The notes under the pieces are model-generated. The model had not been told where the DNA came from. It was given only the letters and a program-made list of their open reading frames with translations, and searched no databases. The translations under genes and the position numbers were made by a program. Below, piece after piece: positions 50,049 through 62,399 of a stretch of DNA of 64,000 nucleotides (its first letter is position 1; every line of letters starts with the position of its first letter). Origin of the DNA: Clavelina lepadiformis (Eukaryota > Chordata > Ascidiacea > Aplousobranchia > Clavelinidae); assembly GCF_947623445.1 (NCBI RefSeq), contig NC_135243.1:9364501-9428500 (forward strand). The letters are read 5' to 3'.

Positions 50049-52890
50049 CAGAGGTCGGCAACCTTTAGCATTAAAAGAGCCAATGTTCCCAAGTTTATTT
50101 AAATTAAGACCTATTCGGAGCCATAACATGTAACTGTCGAGTTGGCCACTAAAACAAAAGGTAATTATAGCCTACACTTCATGCAGAATTTCTTAAAATT
50201 TTTACTTTGTACATGCGAATATTCTGTAATTTCAACAAACAAAACCCGACTATTAAACACAACACTTTCAAATAATCATTTATTCCACCCAGCTAATGCG
50301 ATATTTGCTTCTGAATTTCACTGCACAGCACATCTACATTAGCTTGATAAGATGACACTTTGAGTTTCATCTGGGACTGCAAGCTCTCATCTGTTAGGCG
50401 TGAGCGTTGTTCATTTTTTAAGTAATTCATGACCGAAAAGCTTTGTTCGCATAAATATGTTGATCCAAATATCGACAGAACTCCAAATGCATATTTTTTC
50501 ATGTTCATGTAAGAGTCAGGTATGGCATTCCACGTATCGAACACGAGCTTGTCTGGTTTTTGAAGCTTTTCAAGGTCACTCCATTTGTGGTTTTGACGAA
50601 GCGTGGCCTTCTGGCGAGCAAGATCTTCAAGGTCAGCTCTCAAGCTTCGGAACTTAGATACCCACACATCCTTGTCAGCTATGTCGGCCAGTTCAAGCTC
50701 AAGAGTAGCTTGACTTACAGCTGTGAATGCAGTCATATTCAGCAGTAATGGATCGATTTCCAGAGGTGTAATAGGGAAGGATAACGTATCTTTTTCCTTC
50801 CTGAAATCACAGAATCGTTGTTGAAACACAGTTTGCATATCGATGATAGCTTGCTGAAAGTAAACAAAATTTAACTGGTTGTGTGCTTCTTTGAACTCTT
50901 TTAGAAAGGGAAAGTGAAGTAGTGTACCTCTCTGTACGTCTCTGGCAAACACTGTCATCTTGCGCTCAAAAGCCAAAACCTCCTCCAGCATCTGCAGGGT
51001 TGTGCTACCTTTTCCTTGCAGGCTTTTGTTCAACGTGTTGAGGTGCGATGTCATATCCACCATGAAATGCAACTTTTCTACCCAATCTGGCTGATCCAAT
51101 TCAGGAAAAGAGAGCCCTTTGATTTTTAAAAATGTTTTTACGTGTTCCAAACTCACAGCAAATCTTTTCAGTACCTCCCCTCGGGACAGCCATCGAACTT
51201 TGTTGTGTAGCCGCAGATCTGGATATGTGCTATCAAGTTCATCTAATAATGAACGAAACTGTCGGTGGTTTAATCCTTGTGCAATTATTTTATTTACTAC
51301 TCGAATGACGAGATTCATCATTTCATTGCACTCCCGGGGAAATGTTTGAGCGCACAATGCCTCCTGATGTAACATACAGTGAAACGTCAACAGATTTCTA
51401 TCCAATGACTTCTGAAGTAAACTCACAAACCCCTGCTGCGTTCCTACCATATTTGGTGCGCCATCAGTAGCGACCGAAACCAAGTGAGTTGTGTTTATTT
51501 CTTTTGTTTTGAGACAGTCTAAAACTGCCCCACAGATGTCTTCACCTCGCGTCTGGCCTTTTAGTGGTATTATTTCAATCAATTCTTCCTTTAATCCAGT
51601 AGAATTTAGGTATCTGCAAAACAGCGATATTTGCTCAACATCACTGATATCTTTTGAACCATCACAAGCAATAGAGTATCCTGGGGCTGAATTGATATCC
51701 GAAATTTGTTGAGAACTGATGTTGGATGCCATTCTAATAGTTCTGTCTTTGACAGTTTTTGCTGAGAGGGGCATGTCTTTGATTTTCTGAATGATTTTAT
51801 TCTTGTTTTTGAAGTCTGAGAATAGATGTTCTGATATTTTGATATATGTCTCTTTTAAATATTCTCCATCTGTAAATGGCTTTCCATGACAGGCTATCTC
51901 TCGAGCCGCTATAAAACTAGCAGAAGTGCTTGATGTGGATGAGTTCATCCACTTACTGAAAAAAGTTTTGCTTTAATTGGCTCTCCGCCGCAGTTCTAAA
52001 ACTGCTTTTTTTCGCTGATCTCCAGCAGGATATTTTTCTGCAAAGACATTGTGCTTATTCAGAAAATGTCTTTCAACGTTTGATTTTTTGTTGTTTGCTA
52101 ATTCCTCATCACATAACAAACATACCGGCAAGCCAGTTTTGCTAGCAATGAAAGCAAATGAATCTGTCCATGAGGGGTTGAACATTCTTTTTTCGTCCGC
52201 AACTTTTCTCTTCTTACACTTTTCCATTGCTAATTATTAATCGATACAAGACTATACTGTTTTGTTGTAATATCGTTTCTAAACTCTTTATTACCTAAAA
52301 GATTTTCAATTAGATGCTGCTCTAGACTACGGAAACTAGGCTTACTATTAAAGATAACTCTGGTATAGCCTACTGGCAATAATTTGGCAAATTTGCAAAA
52401 GTTACTGATAAATAACTAATGGCGATTTACATATTTAACAAAGAGTATCTGATACTTTTAAACTGTTTACAAAATGCTACAGGCCACTACACACTGCATC
52501 GTGACACTGCCAGGTATAAGATAATGCTAACATTAATTGTGCGGTAAACACGTAACAATATGCTCTTTATCGTTTCACAGAGGGGGGCGGGCAAATCAGA
52601 ATCTGTCCGCATACATGCATTGTAAGCCGTGATGAGCCGCCATTATTCCAAACAGTCCTGAAGGGTTTTCTCCTTAGCAAGATAAAAGCATTAAATCTTA
52701 ATGAAAAATTTACTAAACGGATTTGTAAGTCATAATTTTCAACAAAACTAGTTTAAACTATAGAGTCGTTATTAATTTACAACAATTTTTTTTGTATTGC
52801 CCAAGCTCGCAGTGTTTAAAGTCACGGGAGCCAGAGCAGAGGGCTGAAAGAGCCGCATGCGGCTCCGGAGCCGCAGGTTGCCGACCTCTG
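50049..52890 (-). mobile_element. Complete hAT transposon, 2,842 bp
   Basis: Perfect 15-bp ends CAGAGGTCGGCAACC and GGTTGCCGACCTCTG, flanked by the exact 8-bp duplication GCCTAACC (50041-50048, 52891-52898). A 16-bp perfect palindrome GAGCCGCATGCGGCTC lies just inside the right end (52850-52865). It carries one transposase gene on minus. Exact duplication and intact ends show a recent insertion. Confidence 0.96.
50293..52227 (-). pseudogene. hAT transposase (GTF2IRD2/ZBED-like), one stop
   Basis: One continuous frame of about 643 codons, broken only by a TAA at 51973-51975, which would be CAA by a single change. The part before the stop has a BED-type finger, CLLC...ERHFLNKH. After it come SIACDGSKDISDVEQ (first catalytic aspartate), SVATDGAPNMVG (second), TFHCMLHQEALCAQ, RWLSRGEVLKRF, and the C-terminal hAT dimerisation block with GVLSIFGSTYLCEQSFSVMNYLKN. 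The class cuts at CAG-type TIRs and makes 8-bp duplications. An internal ATG at 51948 could still make a protein lacking the finger, or the stop may lie in an unrecognised intron. The domesticated vertebrate gene GTF2IRD2 carries a related domain. Confidence 0.9.
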
Positions 52891-52898
52891 GCCTAACC

Positions 52899-53460
52899 TA
52901 TTTCCAAGATAATGCATAGTATAGATACAGTACAACTTGCCTACATCAACTTTGTTTAATTCATCAGTTTGCCTGATTTGTACCAAATATACCAATGATA
53001 CCAAATTCAAGGTACTACCTTACCTGATATTATTATAATACGCAAAGTTATTACTGTTCAACTCGGGTAAAAATTCTATCAATCCAGAAAAAACAACTTT
53101 CATTCCCTGCTTCCACAAATCTTTTCCAGAAAACGAAGCAGCCAAAACTTTGTTCTACAACATAACTATGTAACACAGTTACGTAATTCCGCAATGTTAC
53201 ACTGTCATGCACTGCTGCTGCAACTTCCAGCTGCGCTAAAGCCAGAAGTTCTACATCTCTTATCCACAACCGAGTAGTGATCTAGTTTTCACAGAAATGC
53301 TAACAAGTTCTCTAGTTTTTAGAGTAAGGATTAGAGCAAGAGAAAACAACTATTTGACTTATTCTTCTAAGGTTTGACTTTCTTCTCATGCAAAAGTAGG
53401 ATAACTTCACTGTTTATAGATGTGTTACAATGAAAAAAAGGTAACAGAAGCAAATTCCAC
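52899..53460. other. Intergenic, nothing recognised
   Basis: AT-rich spacer following the hAT target duplication. No coding or RNA feature supported. Confidence 0.35.
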
Positions 53461-53483
53461 GGCAAGAAAGTACAAAATGCAAC

Positions 53484-53503
53484 AGCGGTCAAAAATGACC
53501 GCT
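53484..53503. repeat. Hairpin AGCGGTCA-AAAA-TGACCGCT
   Basis: Perfect 8-bp arms around AAAA. It precedes the decayed frame at 54000-54365 and may mark the end of a transposon; the partner end was not found. Confidence 0.4.
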
Positions 53504-53999
53504 TGGTATTTATACGTATTAACCTAAATACTGCACTAACTACAAATGTTACGGAAAAATTTGTCCCATCAACGTAAACTTCAATAATAATGATTAAAAG
53601 CCGTGGAAGCTTAAAGTCCAGATTTTAAAACAGACAAAACACCAATTACTTTGTTAAAGACCTAAATAAAGCCGTAACTGCAGTGGTAGCCAGTGTCCTC
53701 TCCACAAAAATAAAAGGCCCAAGAAAACAATAGAAAAAGAAGTGAAAGAGTCCAGGCAAAAGCAGGAGAAGTTTTAACATCCCCAGAGCGTATTGAAAGG
53801 CTGAAGAAGGAAAAACACAGTCAAACATAGTAGTCTAAAAAGCAGAAGCAAGCGATCAGAAAAAAAACAAATAAACAAGAAGTCCTATTATAGCACTAGT
53901 AGCAGCTCAAGTTCAGATGACATTTCCTTAGTTTTGAATAATAGCACAGATTTAGATGAAAGTTTTGAGCACAAAATGCAGAAGCAGTAAGTTTATTTA

Positions 54000-54365
54000 C
54001 AAGAACGTCTAAAGAATTGCAAGAAAAAATGATTGGAATCACACCAGTTTTGAGTGGGGAGTTTCAAAAATTAGATTGGGTGGTTATGCAGTATGGAGAA
54101 AGGAAGTTTCTTGGCTAAGTAGAAGAAATCTTTGTCTTTCGTCTTACAAGTGCACTTTGTTAGCTTTAAAGCTATCCGTCAACAAGGCAGCATCTGTACC
54201 TTTTCTGTTCGTGAAGATATGGAAGATATTGCACAGCAGAAGGTATTTGGAAGAGTTACTTCACCCACTCCACTTTTTTTTGTTGTGTACTCAAATCATC
54301 CAGAAACCCCCGGGGGTAATTTGGGTATAGCGAAGTCATCTGAAAAAAGGTTGTTTTTTACTTAG
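54000..54365 (+). pseudogene. Fragment of an unknown transposon-type protein
   Basis: In alternating frames the plus strand reads SGEFQKLDWVVMQYGERKFLG, then after a stop a TFSVREDMEDIAQQKVFGRV block. This is a barrel-like motif (WVVxQY...KFLG) seen in many invertebrate transposon ORFs and loosely like the third frame of the 9.4-kb transposon. I do not know the family. Broken by a stop after FLG and by frame changes. Confidence 0.35.
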
Positions 54366-54927
54366 AAGAAAGAAATTATGTTTTTACAACTACATTGTTG
54401 GAAAGTAGATGCATGTATTGTCATGTTCAATCACAAACAGTAAATTTATATGAACCCATACAAATTTTATTAAATGCTAAAGGTGGAAAATTACTCAAAT
54501 CACATCCCATTTCATTGTCTTGGCATCAATTCGCAATTGGCAATTATGTCAAGACTATTTACTAGTGCCATATTTAAAGTTTGCATTCGGTTAAACTTTT
54601 TCAGGCAGTTGCAGTACAAGTGGCTATTATTGGTACACTGTAATTATACCACTTCTAAAACCAGTTTTTAACAAAATACCCACCAGTTAAGTGTAACAGC
54701 ATCAAAGTTTCCAGACATGACATTTTCTTTTAGTGTAATTCTGTATTCATAATTTAATAATTTTGATCTCGTAGATACTTCTAGGTATAGGATGGATAAG
54801 GAAGGACGCTTTATGAAGTCAAAACATTTGAGAAGTCTTGTTTCATTTTCTAACTAAGCATTTTTTCTGTTTCATTTCAGATTTTTGATTTTGTAAAATC
54901 AGTGTAGTCTATTGTAACAGATAAAGA

Positions 54928-55566
54928 ATGGCAACTGACCAGAGAATTTCCGATATTAAAGAAATGGAAGTAAAGGCAATTGATAAAAGAAAATCTGGGG
55001 AAGCATTTGAGGTCATCATCAAACTCCCAGGTCAGAGTGTAGATGCTAATCCTAGTCCGTTGAAGTCACCACCCCCCAAAAAAGAGCTTTCGTTTGATGA
55101 GATTCAGTCGAAAATGCGAGCTGCTGAAGATCGTAGAAAGGCGATGCAGGAGGCTGTTTTGAACCAATTGAAGGCAGAAGAGGAAAAAGTGCTCAAAGTT
55201 AAACAGAAAAAAGCAGAGGTCAACGACTCATTTTCAACTTGGGCCAAGAAACATCTGAAGGAGAAGATGTCACAATACGAGGAGAATTATGGTTTGCAGT
55301 TGCAGGCCAAAATTGATAAGTTTCGAGCTCTGAATGTGAAGCCTGAAGAGCTGAAAGAAAAGGTGCGGAGAGAGATTGATAACATGTGCACTCAACGAGA
55401 TGCACAACTCCAGCAGAGACTCTCGAAGAGCGAGCAATTGAGGAAACAACAACTTCAACAGGTCCGTGATCGTCAACAGGAAAAAGAAAATCATGCGCAG
55501 CAAGTTCGCCAGAAAAAGTTGTTGGAAACAGAGAACAACAATAAAGAAAATTCGATTTCTACATAA
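54928..55566 (+). CDS. STMN: Stathmin, single coding exon
   Basis: A 212-residue stathmin/Op18-family protein; these bind two alpha-beta tubulin dimers in the cytosol and promote microtubule catastrophe. Seen: the N-terminal cap with RKSGEAFEVIIKLPG (Ser23 in RKS aligns with the PKA site Ser16 of human stathmin), SPLKSPPPKKELSFDEIQ (like the proline-directed Ser38 region), and then a long charged helix AAEDRRKAMQEAVLNQL...HLKEKMSQYEENY...VRREIDNM. The C-terminal tail, Gln- and Lys-rich, is longer than in human stathmin 1 (149 residues). The whole frame is uninterrupted, while vertebrate genes have several coding introns. A pyrimidine tract and CAG at 54871-54881 suggest an intron in the 5' UTR. 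Confidence 0.93.
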   Translation: MATDQRISDIKEMEVKAIDKRKSGEAFEVIIKLPGQSVDANPSPLKSPPPKKELSFDEIQSKMRAAEDRRKAMQEAVLNQLKAEEEKVLKVKQKKAEVNDSFSTWAKKHLKEKMSQYEENYGLQLQAKIDKFRALNVKPEELKEKVRREIDNMCTQRDAQLQQRLSKSEQLRKQQLQQVRDRQQEKENHAQQVRQKKLLETENNNKENSIST

Positions 55567-56427
55567 AAACATCACTGGTAAACATGTTCTTTATAATGGT
55601 AGCAATTTGTGTTGTTAAGACTTGAGCATGATGAACAAATATGGAAAAGCTGGTGCTTTTTGTCATTTGCTTTCGGCATCGATATTTTAAAAAGTTTGTG
55701 CTTCACTATATCTTGGTAATTGTTTTCATTCCAATAAAAATGCTTCTTTCATAACGCCAACACGTACTTTGTTGGCTTGGCTTCTCAGTGGTTCTTGGCA
55801 TTTATTGATTGATATTTCTTGTCAATTATTACACTAGTTTTTCATTTTTTTCAACACATACATTTTATGTTACAAAAATTACTGCATCCTGCCATCATGG
55901 CTTCATACTTACAGGATTGTACATTTTCATTTTCATTTTGCTGTTGATGTTTTTTCTCCAAGCAAATCACGTAACTGTGAGAATTTTAGTGTTGGAACTG
56001 TGTAATATGTATGGAGTAAAAGTAAGTGGTCACAAATCTTCAAGACTTCTGCTGCTGTTTACTTAAGTTTGTTTGTAGCTATCTGGAAATTCCTTTTAAT
56101 ATTTCATGCTTAGTACTTGCCCCCTAGATTTTCGTTGTCATTGTGATTTCTTAATGTGAGTTCAGGTTTGCCATCGTCAATTTAATAATTCTTTTTTGTT
56201 GTTTGGATTTTGTGTAGAATGTAGCTTTCGCTACAATGTGCTAACCATTTCATATTGCTTATTTTTTTCCGAATACCTGTAAAGTCACGCTCGCAGTGAA
56301 ATACACAAGTTAAATTCGTAGTTCAGTCACATTGTTCATCATATTCATGTTTGTTTAATGTTTTGTGCAGTTACGTCTTTATTTGTTAAGTTTAGTTTAT
56401 TCTGTCTTCTCTTGTTAATCTGCCATT
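55567..56427. other. Stathmin 3' UTR and intergenic
   Basis: Contains an AATAAA-type signal near 55734 (CCAATAAAAATG), about 170 bases after the stathmin stop and likely its poly(A) signal. The rest has no recognised feature; the promoter of PDCD2L should be near 56300-56420. Confidence 0.5.
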
Positions 56428-59400
56428 ATGGAAAAGGAGCATGTCTTGTTTGGAGTCGCAGATGCCAGAATAGAGTCAAGGAAGGTGTCATGGGAAACCA
56501 ATAAAATAGGAGGTGAAGCAGTAAGTGTGTCATTGTCACGTGATTGTCTTGTAATAAACTGAGTAAGTTGTAATATACTTCTCAGTATTTTTGAATATGT
56601 TTTGAAGTATATTGTATTAAATTCATCATAAAAAAACATAGTTATCTTGTTGAAATTATAACATTTACATTTGAACATTTACTGTATATCCTATCATATT
56701 TTAAAATTGCAGCACAATATCTTAATATGTATTGGCTGAGTCTTCAAATAAAGCATCTCTGGCTTAAATTTTATTCACATATTTGCAGCATGGAAAAGAT
56801 TTTATTTAATTGCATCGCTGTTTGGTTGAAAGTCAAAAACTGGTATCACAAATCTATTTTTGCTTTTTCATCACAGGATTTGATGAGTAGTGATATAGAA
56901 CACCCAGTCTGCAAAAAATGTGGGAAATATTCGCAACTTGTTGTGCAAGTTTACTGCCCAGTTGATTCATCAGATTATCACAGGACGATGTATGTTTTCT
57001 GTTGTTCTGACAAACTTTGTTGGACCACAAATGAAGGGTAAAAGCTAGCTTTGTATTAATTTGATTAAATCAGGATTTTTCCCCTAGTGTTTACTTACCT
57101 GCAACATATGGATTGTGCCTACTTTCCTGACATGATATACAACTTTGAATAATTAATGAGTGAAATGACATTAACTCTGTGACTCACTGGTACTTTTCTG
57201 AGACTAATTTTCCATAGTTAATCGATTTGAAGTAAAATTGTTGCTGACATCCTACATCTTCTACATATGCAATATGTTTCATATTAATTTTTCAGTATTA
57301 TTGTTGATATGTAGATGGACCGTATACAGAATGCAGTGTTTACCACAAGGTCCCAAGACAAGTGCAATATTAGTTTCAAAACCAAATGTGAGTTGTACAT
57401 ACAAAGTCCTCATTACATATATATATATACTGTATATATATATGTCAAAAGGCTCACCCAATGCTTAATAAAACCTATTTTCCTTGATTTTGAAGAGTTC
57501 TTGCCAATGGAATGATGATGATGATGATGAATGGAATGATGATTTTAAAGAAGAAAGTGTGATTGAAGACTTAGAGGTAAAAGTCATCCTGTAAATTAGA
57601 AGTTACTTTATCTTGCAGCATTAAATAATTTAACAACAACAAAGATGTAAGTCTGTAAGGAGTACATCTAAGGTTTTTGAAGATTTATTAATTTTACCAG
57701 CTGTTTGTGATGCTGGTACCTTGGTGTTTATTTTCACTTACATTTACTGAAGGTGAATAAATGAACTGCAAGATGGTTATATTTGTTTTGAAACAAAAAT
57801 GGCTTAACTTATTAAAATTAATCATTCACATTGTTCTTCATGATCAATGCAGACAACTTCTTCAAAGCCTTCAGACTTAGCAATCGGCCTTGAGTCATTA
57901 TCCCTTAGTGGTAATATGCCCTATACCACGCGATTCCCTCAGCTTTCCAAATGTTCCACATTGCCTTGCTTTCCTTCCAATTATATCAATGTATTTGAAT
58001 GTGAGGCGGCTGAAAATAGGGCTGTGGACGATACTTACGTTAATGAATTGATAAAAAAATACAATGATGAAGCAGAGGTGAGGAGCATGAACGTTTTTGA
58101 TTTCGATTTTAATACTACATTCCTTTGAGGAAGACATAAAACCAACTACTTTATGTTGTAGTTTACTTCATTATTTTTAACTAATTTCATTTAACCACTC
58201 TAAGCCCATAACAATGTTGATATGTAGTCGTTTGTTTGTCAATTCATGATTTGATATAATAACTTGGAAAATAAAAATATAAAGTGTAAAAATATCAAGT
58301 CTTGCTATTTTCTCTAAAATTGTCTGTTAGTTTAATTTTAATCACTAAACATTATGTGTAGCTGTAAATTGTCAACAATGATCTTTTCAAAAACGTCATG
58401 CCAAATATCATGTGCTTTGTGCATGGCAATGCATTTTGTATATTTTCAAATTCCGTCAATTATGAATAATATATACAGTATATGTATATATGCGTTACAG
58501 TATATAGTATCTATTTAAGCTATTAGGTGTGTTATCATGAAACAATTCCTCGACAGGAAGACCATACTGAATCATGCAGAATAACACTGCACACTGAAGC
58601 ATATGAGAAGACCGAACGGAAAGACAATTGCTTGCATAAATTCAAAAAAGTCATTGACATATGTCCAGGACAAGTAATTAGGTATGTCATTTATTATATA
58701 TTTATTTTATATATTCCTTATGCTTGCTATGCTTTTCTTATGCTAATTCTTATTATATGCTTACTTAATTGTCATAAAAGAAGTTGTGCAATTTTCTCCG
58801 TTTTCAGTATTGCATCATCGACGTGTGTGGTCTCTATTTCAGGTATTCATGGATGGGGTCTCCTGTTCATATCAAAGAAAGTGGTAATCAATCAATTGTA
58901 CCAATCTGCCCATCTTGTGGCTGTAAAAGAGGTTTCGAGTTTCAATTGATGCCGGCGTTAATCCCATACTTAAAAAATCTAGATTTGGGTGAGGACTCCT
59001 TCAGGTCAACTTTGTCTTTGCTTAACGCTTTTGTTAAGAAATTTAAGCACCATAGACTTATTTATTCCATTAACACTTGATCTTGGCTGTTTCAATCTAT
59101 TACGCAATCAAAATGTTTGCCATATGAGTCATGCTTGAATTTGGGCTAACTGTTGTTCAAGATTTTGTGGATAGCTTGAAATTATTGATTCTAACACAAC
59201 GACACTAAGTTCTTAATACTTTTGACTAACTATGCAAACTGAACGTTGCACAATGAAAAATGAATCACTTTGCTCTTGAATAAGTAATATGTCACTGCTG
59301 TATTTAATTTGCATAGTATATGAGCTTTGCTAAAAAATTGTTGGTCACTTCTGAACAATAGTGCGTTGCGTTAATCCAGGTAGTTTTTCTTCTAAAACAG

Positions 59401-59664
59401 TTTTTCAATTGATATTATTTACTGGTGTCATTCACAAATTCTAATTTTCTAATCTAATTCAATGTATATTATTAAATTTTAATTCTCTGTTTTGCAGTAA
59501 ATAGAAATGTTTAATCTGTTGCAGATTCTGCAGAAGTTGAGTTTGGCACCATCCTTATTTATTCATGTTCAAAGAACTGCTGGAAAGGCGCCGCAAAAGA
59601 AGAAGAACACATTGTTTACTGTCCTGATCCTGATTTAAAATATTTTAAATCGCAGAAAACTTGA
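56428..59664 (+). CDS. PDCD2L: Programmed cell death protein 2-like
   Basis: Eight exons: 56428-56520, 56877-57037, 57315-57387, 57496-57576, 57853-58077, 58557-58681, 58843-58988, 59525-59664. All have GT-AG borders and the phases join to 347 residues (human about 358). N-terminal VLFGVADARI, then the cysteine-rich half with VCKKCGKY, LVVQVYCPV, HRTMYVFCC and CW. An acidic linker is encoded by a GATGAT run in exon 4. The C-terminal PDCD2_C region has a basic Cys/His segment, then VIRYSWMGSPVHI, ICPSCGCKRGFEFQLMPAL and ILIYSCSKNCW. PDCD2/PDCD2L proteins act as chaperones or export adaptors for the small ribosomal protein uS5 (RPS2) and the pre-40S particle (family knowledge). No defects seen. 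Confidence 0.93.
57417..57442. repeat. TA-rich microsatellite
   Basis: Alternating TA runs in PDCD2L intron 3, split by CTG. No function implied. Confidence 0.7.
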
Positions 59665-62399
59665 ATGTAAATGCAAAGCTGAAACGATTTTTTAAATATA
59701 ATAGAGTTAACATGACGAAACATGTTTCATTACCAAGCTCTCGAAATTACTCAAACTAAATTATTAAAATATGAGGTTTTGAACCCATTATCCTACCTTG
59801 TCCTACTTCACGATCTGCTGAAGTGACAAGAGCAAGGTTACCAACAGGGTTTTGGAGCAGGCATAAGTGTTAAATTGCTCCAGCTCCGGAGCTCATTGAT
59901 ACCACTGCTCCGGTTCCATTACGTCAAAAACTGAGGTTTAAGTATAAACGCTCAATTTGGAATATCTAGCGTTTCAAAATTATCACAAACAACACAATCA
60001 ATTCAAAACTTATTTAAAAAAGTTGTTGTAAAACTAGTTGTATTCTTAATAAGGTCACGGAACAATTTCCTGTAAAGTTGCGAATAAAAAATCAACTAAA
60101 AAACATATAACTAATGTCCCATAATTTCAATAATTGTTAGAAAAACTCACCTCGGCTATCACAAAAATATGATTAAGAGAATGGAAAGTTTCACACAGCT
60201 ACGTATTTCATATAGCCTAATACCTAATGCAAAAGTTGATAGAAATAATTTAAAGTTAACCTTTGAAGTGCTGCCTTATTTTACTATTACTTTTATACTG
60301 CATAAATCTATTGTAAATTTCGTGTTTGTCTGCACTTGAATTTTGCCATACAGGACTTGCCTGACAGTATGTCAATCAAGTTAAAACTGGACAAACAAAC
60401 CACGTACCTACAGTCTTTTGTGGTAAACAGGCTTATATTTTGTAAAGACGTTCGTATTCAGGTGGGCCTATTTTTTCCAGTGAACATGGGGCTGCAGCTT
60501 CGTCAGCCTCCGCCTTAGTTCATTACTGATTGCACGTCTTAAGCCCTTCCTTGAGCTTTGCTGCTTTTTCCTGCTCGTTAATTGTTTGTAAGCGTCTTTC
60601 ATTTTAGTTAATGTTTAAACTGTTCAAGTTAAATCGACTAATCTTGTTATATATCAACTAAAACTAAATTTGCAAAGAAAAATTTTGAAAATTTTACTTT
60701 TCTAACTCCGCTCATGAGCCCCAAAGTTTTCACTTAAATTGCTAAATGTGGGGATTCCCCAAACGACGAAAGTGTTGAACAATTTTCGAGCTTCGAGAAA
60801 TTTAAAATATTTTTTGTTTAGTGTTCTATATATATAAAGTATTCAGTCATTTAGTTACATACCCAAGTGAAAAGTACGACAGTTTTTGAAGAGAATTTGT
60901 GCGTGCGAAGCCCAATTTTGGCGTGCGCTGAAACCTCAGTTAGAACTTTGGGGTCTAATGTGCAAACAAATGACGTGCCAATTCGAGTAGTTATGACCTA
61001 GTATACAAATCTATTCTGTGGTTGTGCTCTTCCATGCTAGACCAGAACTTCGTTTATTTGTTATGAATCGACGTTCAAGCAAGCAGTTTTACTTTGTTTA
61101 AGTAATAATATTTATTAATTTATAATAAAATAATAATCGCCGTGAGAATAGAAAAGTTCAACTTGCATGTTGATTAACCTCTTGCGTACAGGTGCCACAC
61201 TATCCACTAGCCAATGGGTAATAAAAATGTTAATTGTAATTTTAATGTTTTTCTATATATATTGCAGGCAAAATTTCTCCAATTTTTTTAACTGCCTAGT
61301 TGCGTTTCTGTTACTTCCGGTTGTCTTAAGCCTATTTTATCTGTCATTTCTTGGATAGCTTGCATTTCTGAATTGATAATATTTTCACTTTTGGAAGTGA
61401 ACATTCTTGCTAATTATCACGCTGGCATATTTCAGGCATGCGGTTTAACTGAAGTTAACGATGCTTTAGATTTGGTTGCATTAATTGGAAATGCTCAAAC
61501 AATTAGTGAGGTAGTGTATAGTATTTTTGTTCATGCGTTTCCTTTAGAATTGTTAATATAGGCTATGCTCCAGGCCTATAGCAAGCTCGGTTTATAGCCA
61601 TAAGTAAATGATAACCTTTTGTTGTTGGTACTTTATTTGAGATATTCTCTGTTGTGCTAGTAATTGCTTTAAAATCGTTTTTCGTGTTAAAATTGCATAG
61701 AATTGGTCATAGACTATTGGCCACCAAATGATGCAGACTTATTTTTCTATTGGACATCCAAATGTTATGAATTCATGATGAAAGTGGCCAGTAGAATGTA
61801 TCTAATAGTAAAATGTCTCTGTTTATTTTTCAAATAATTTGTAGTTCCAGACACTTTACTACTAAGCATGGCAAAATCATTTATTGATTGCTAATTGGAA
61901 ACAACTACGGTTTTTTGAACAGAAGGTTATATTATGTATAAAATTTAACTTTGGTTTATATCCTTAACACTTGTAATGACAGGCTATGCTTCCTTTTATT
62001 TAAAGTTGCTTTTGCTTTGGATAAAAATAAACCCTTAGGGCAGTGGAAAATAGTTTCATATTTTGCTGTGAGTCATTTGATTTGTTTGCTGTAACTTTTT
62101 TAGTTGTTTACATAGTTTTTACATTAAGAGTGTGTTTTGTTCACACCGGTATATTTTTAAAGTAAAATAAAACGTTGATAAATTACAAGCAAATATACTC
62201 CAGATTACAATGTTTGCAGAGAGCTGTCGAAACAGATATATAACACACACTGCATGTATTTGTAAATTTGTTATCATATAGAAAAATGGCAGAATCATTT
62301 ATACATGGCAGTATCATTTAAATGTTCATGAATATGACATGATGTGTTTTATGCTTCTGATTACTTTAGCGATAGGATGTTGCTCTTCATGGAAGCAGA
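59665..62399. other. Intergenic between PDCD2L and MPPE1
   Basis: Mostly non-coding. A segment near 59880-59930 with GCTCCAGCTCCGGAGCTC looks like a transposon end. Two isolated exon-like pieces with acceptor and donor (60354-60422 and 61436-61510) are discussed as a finding; neither shows a known domain. Confidence 0.35.
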
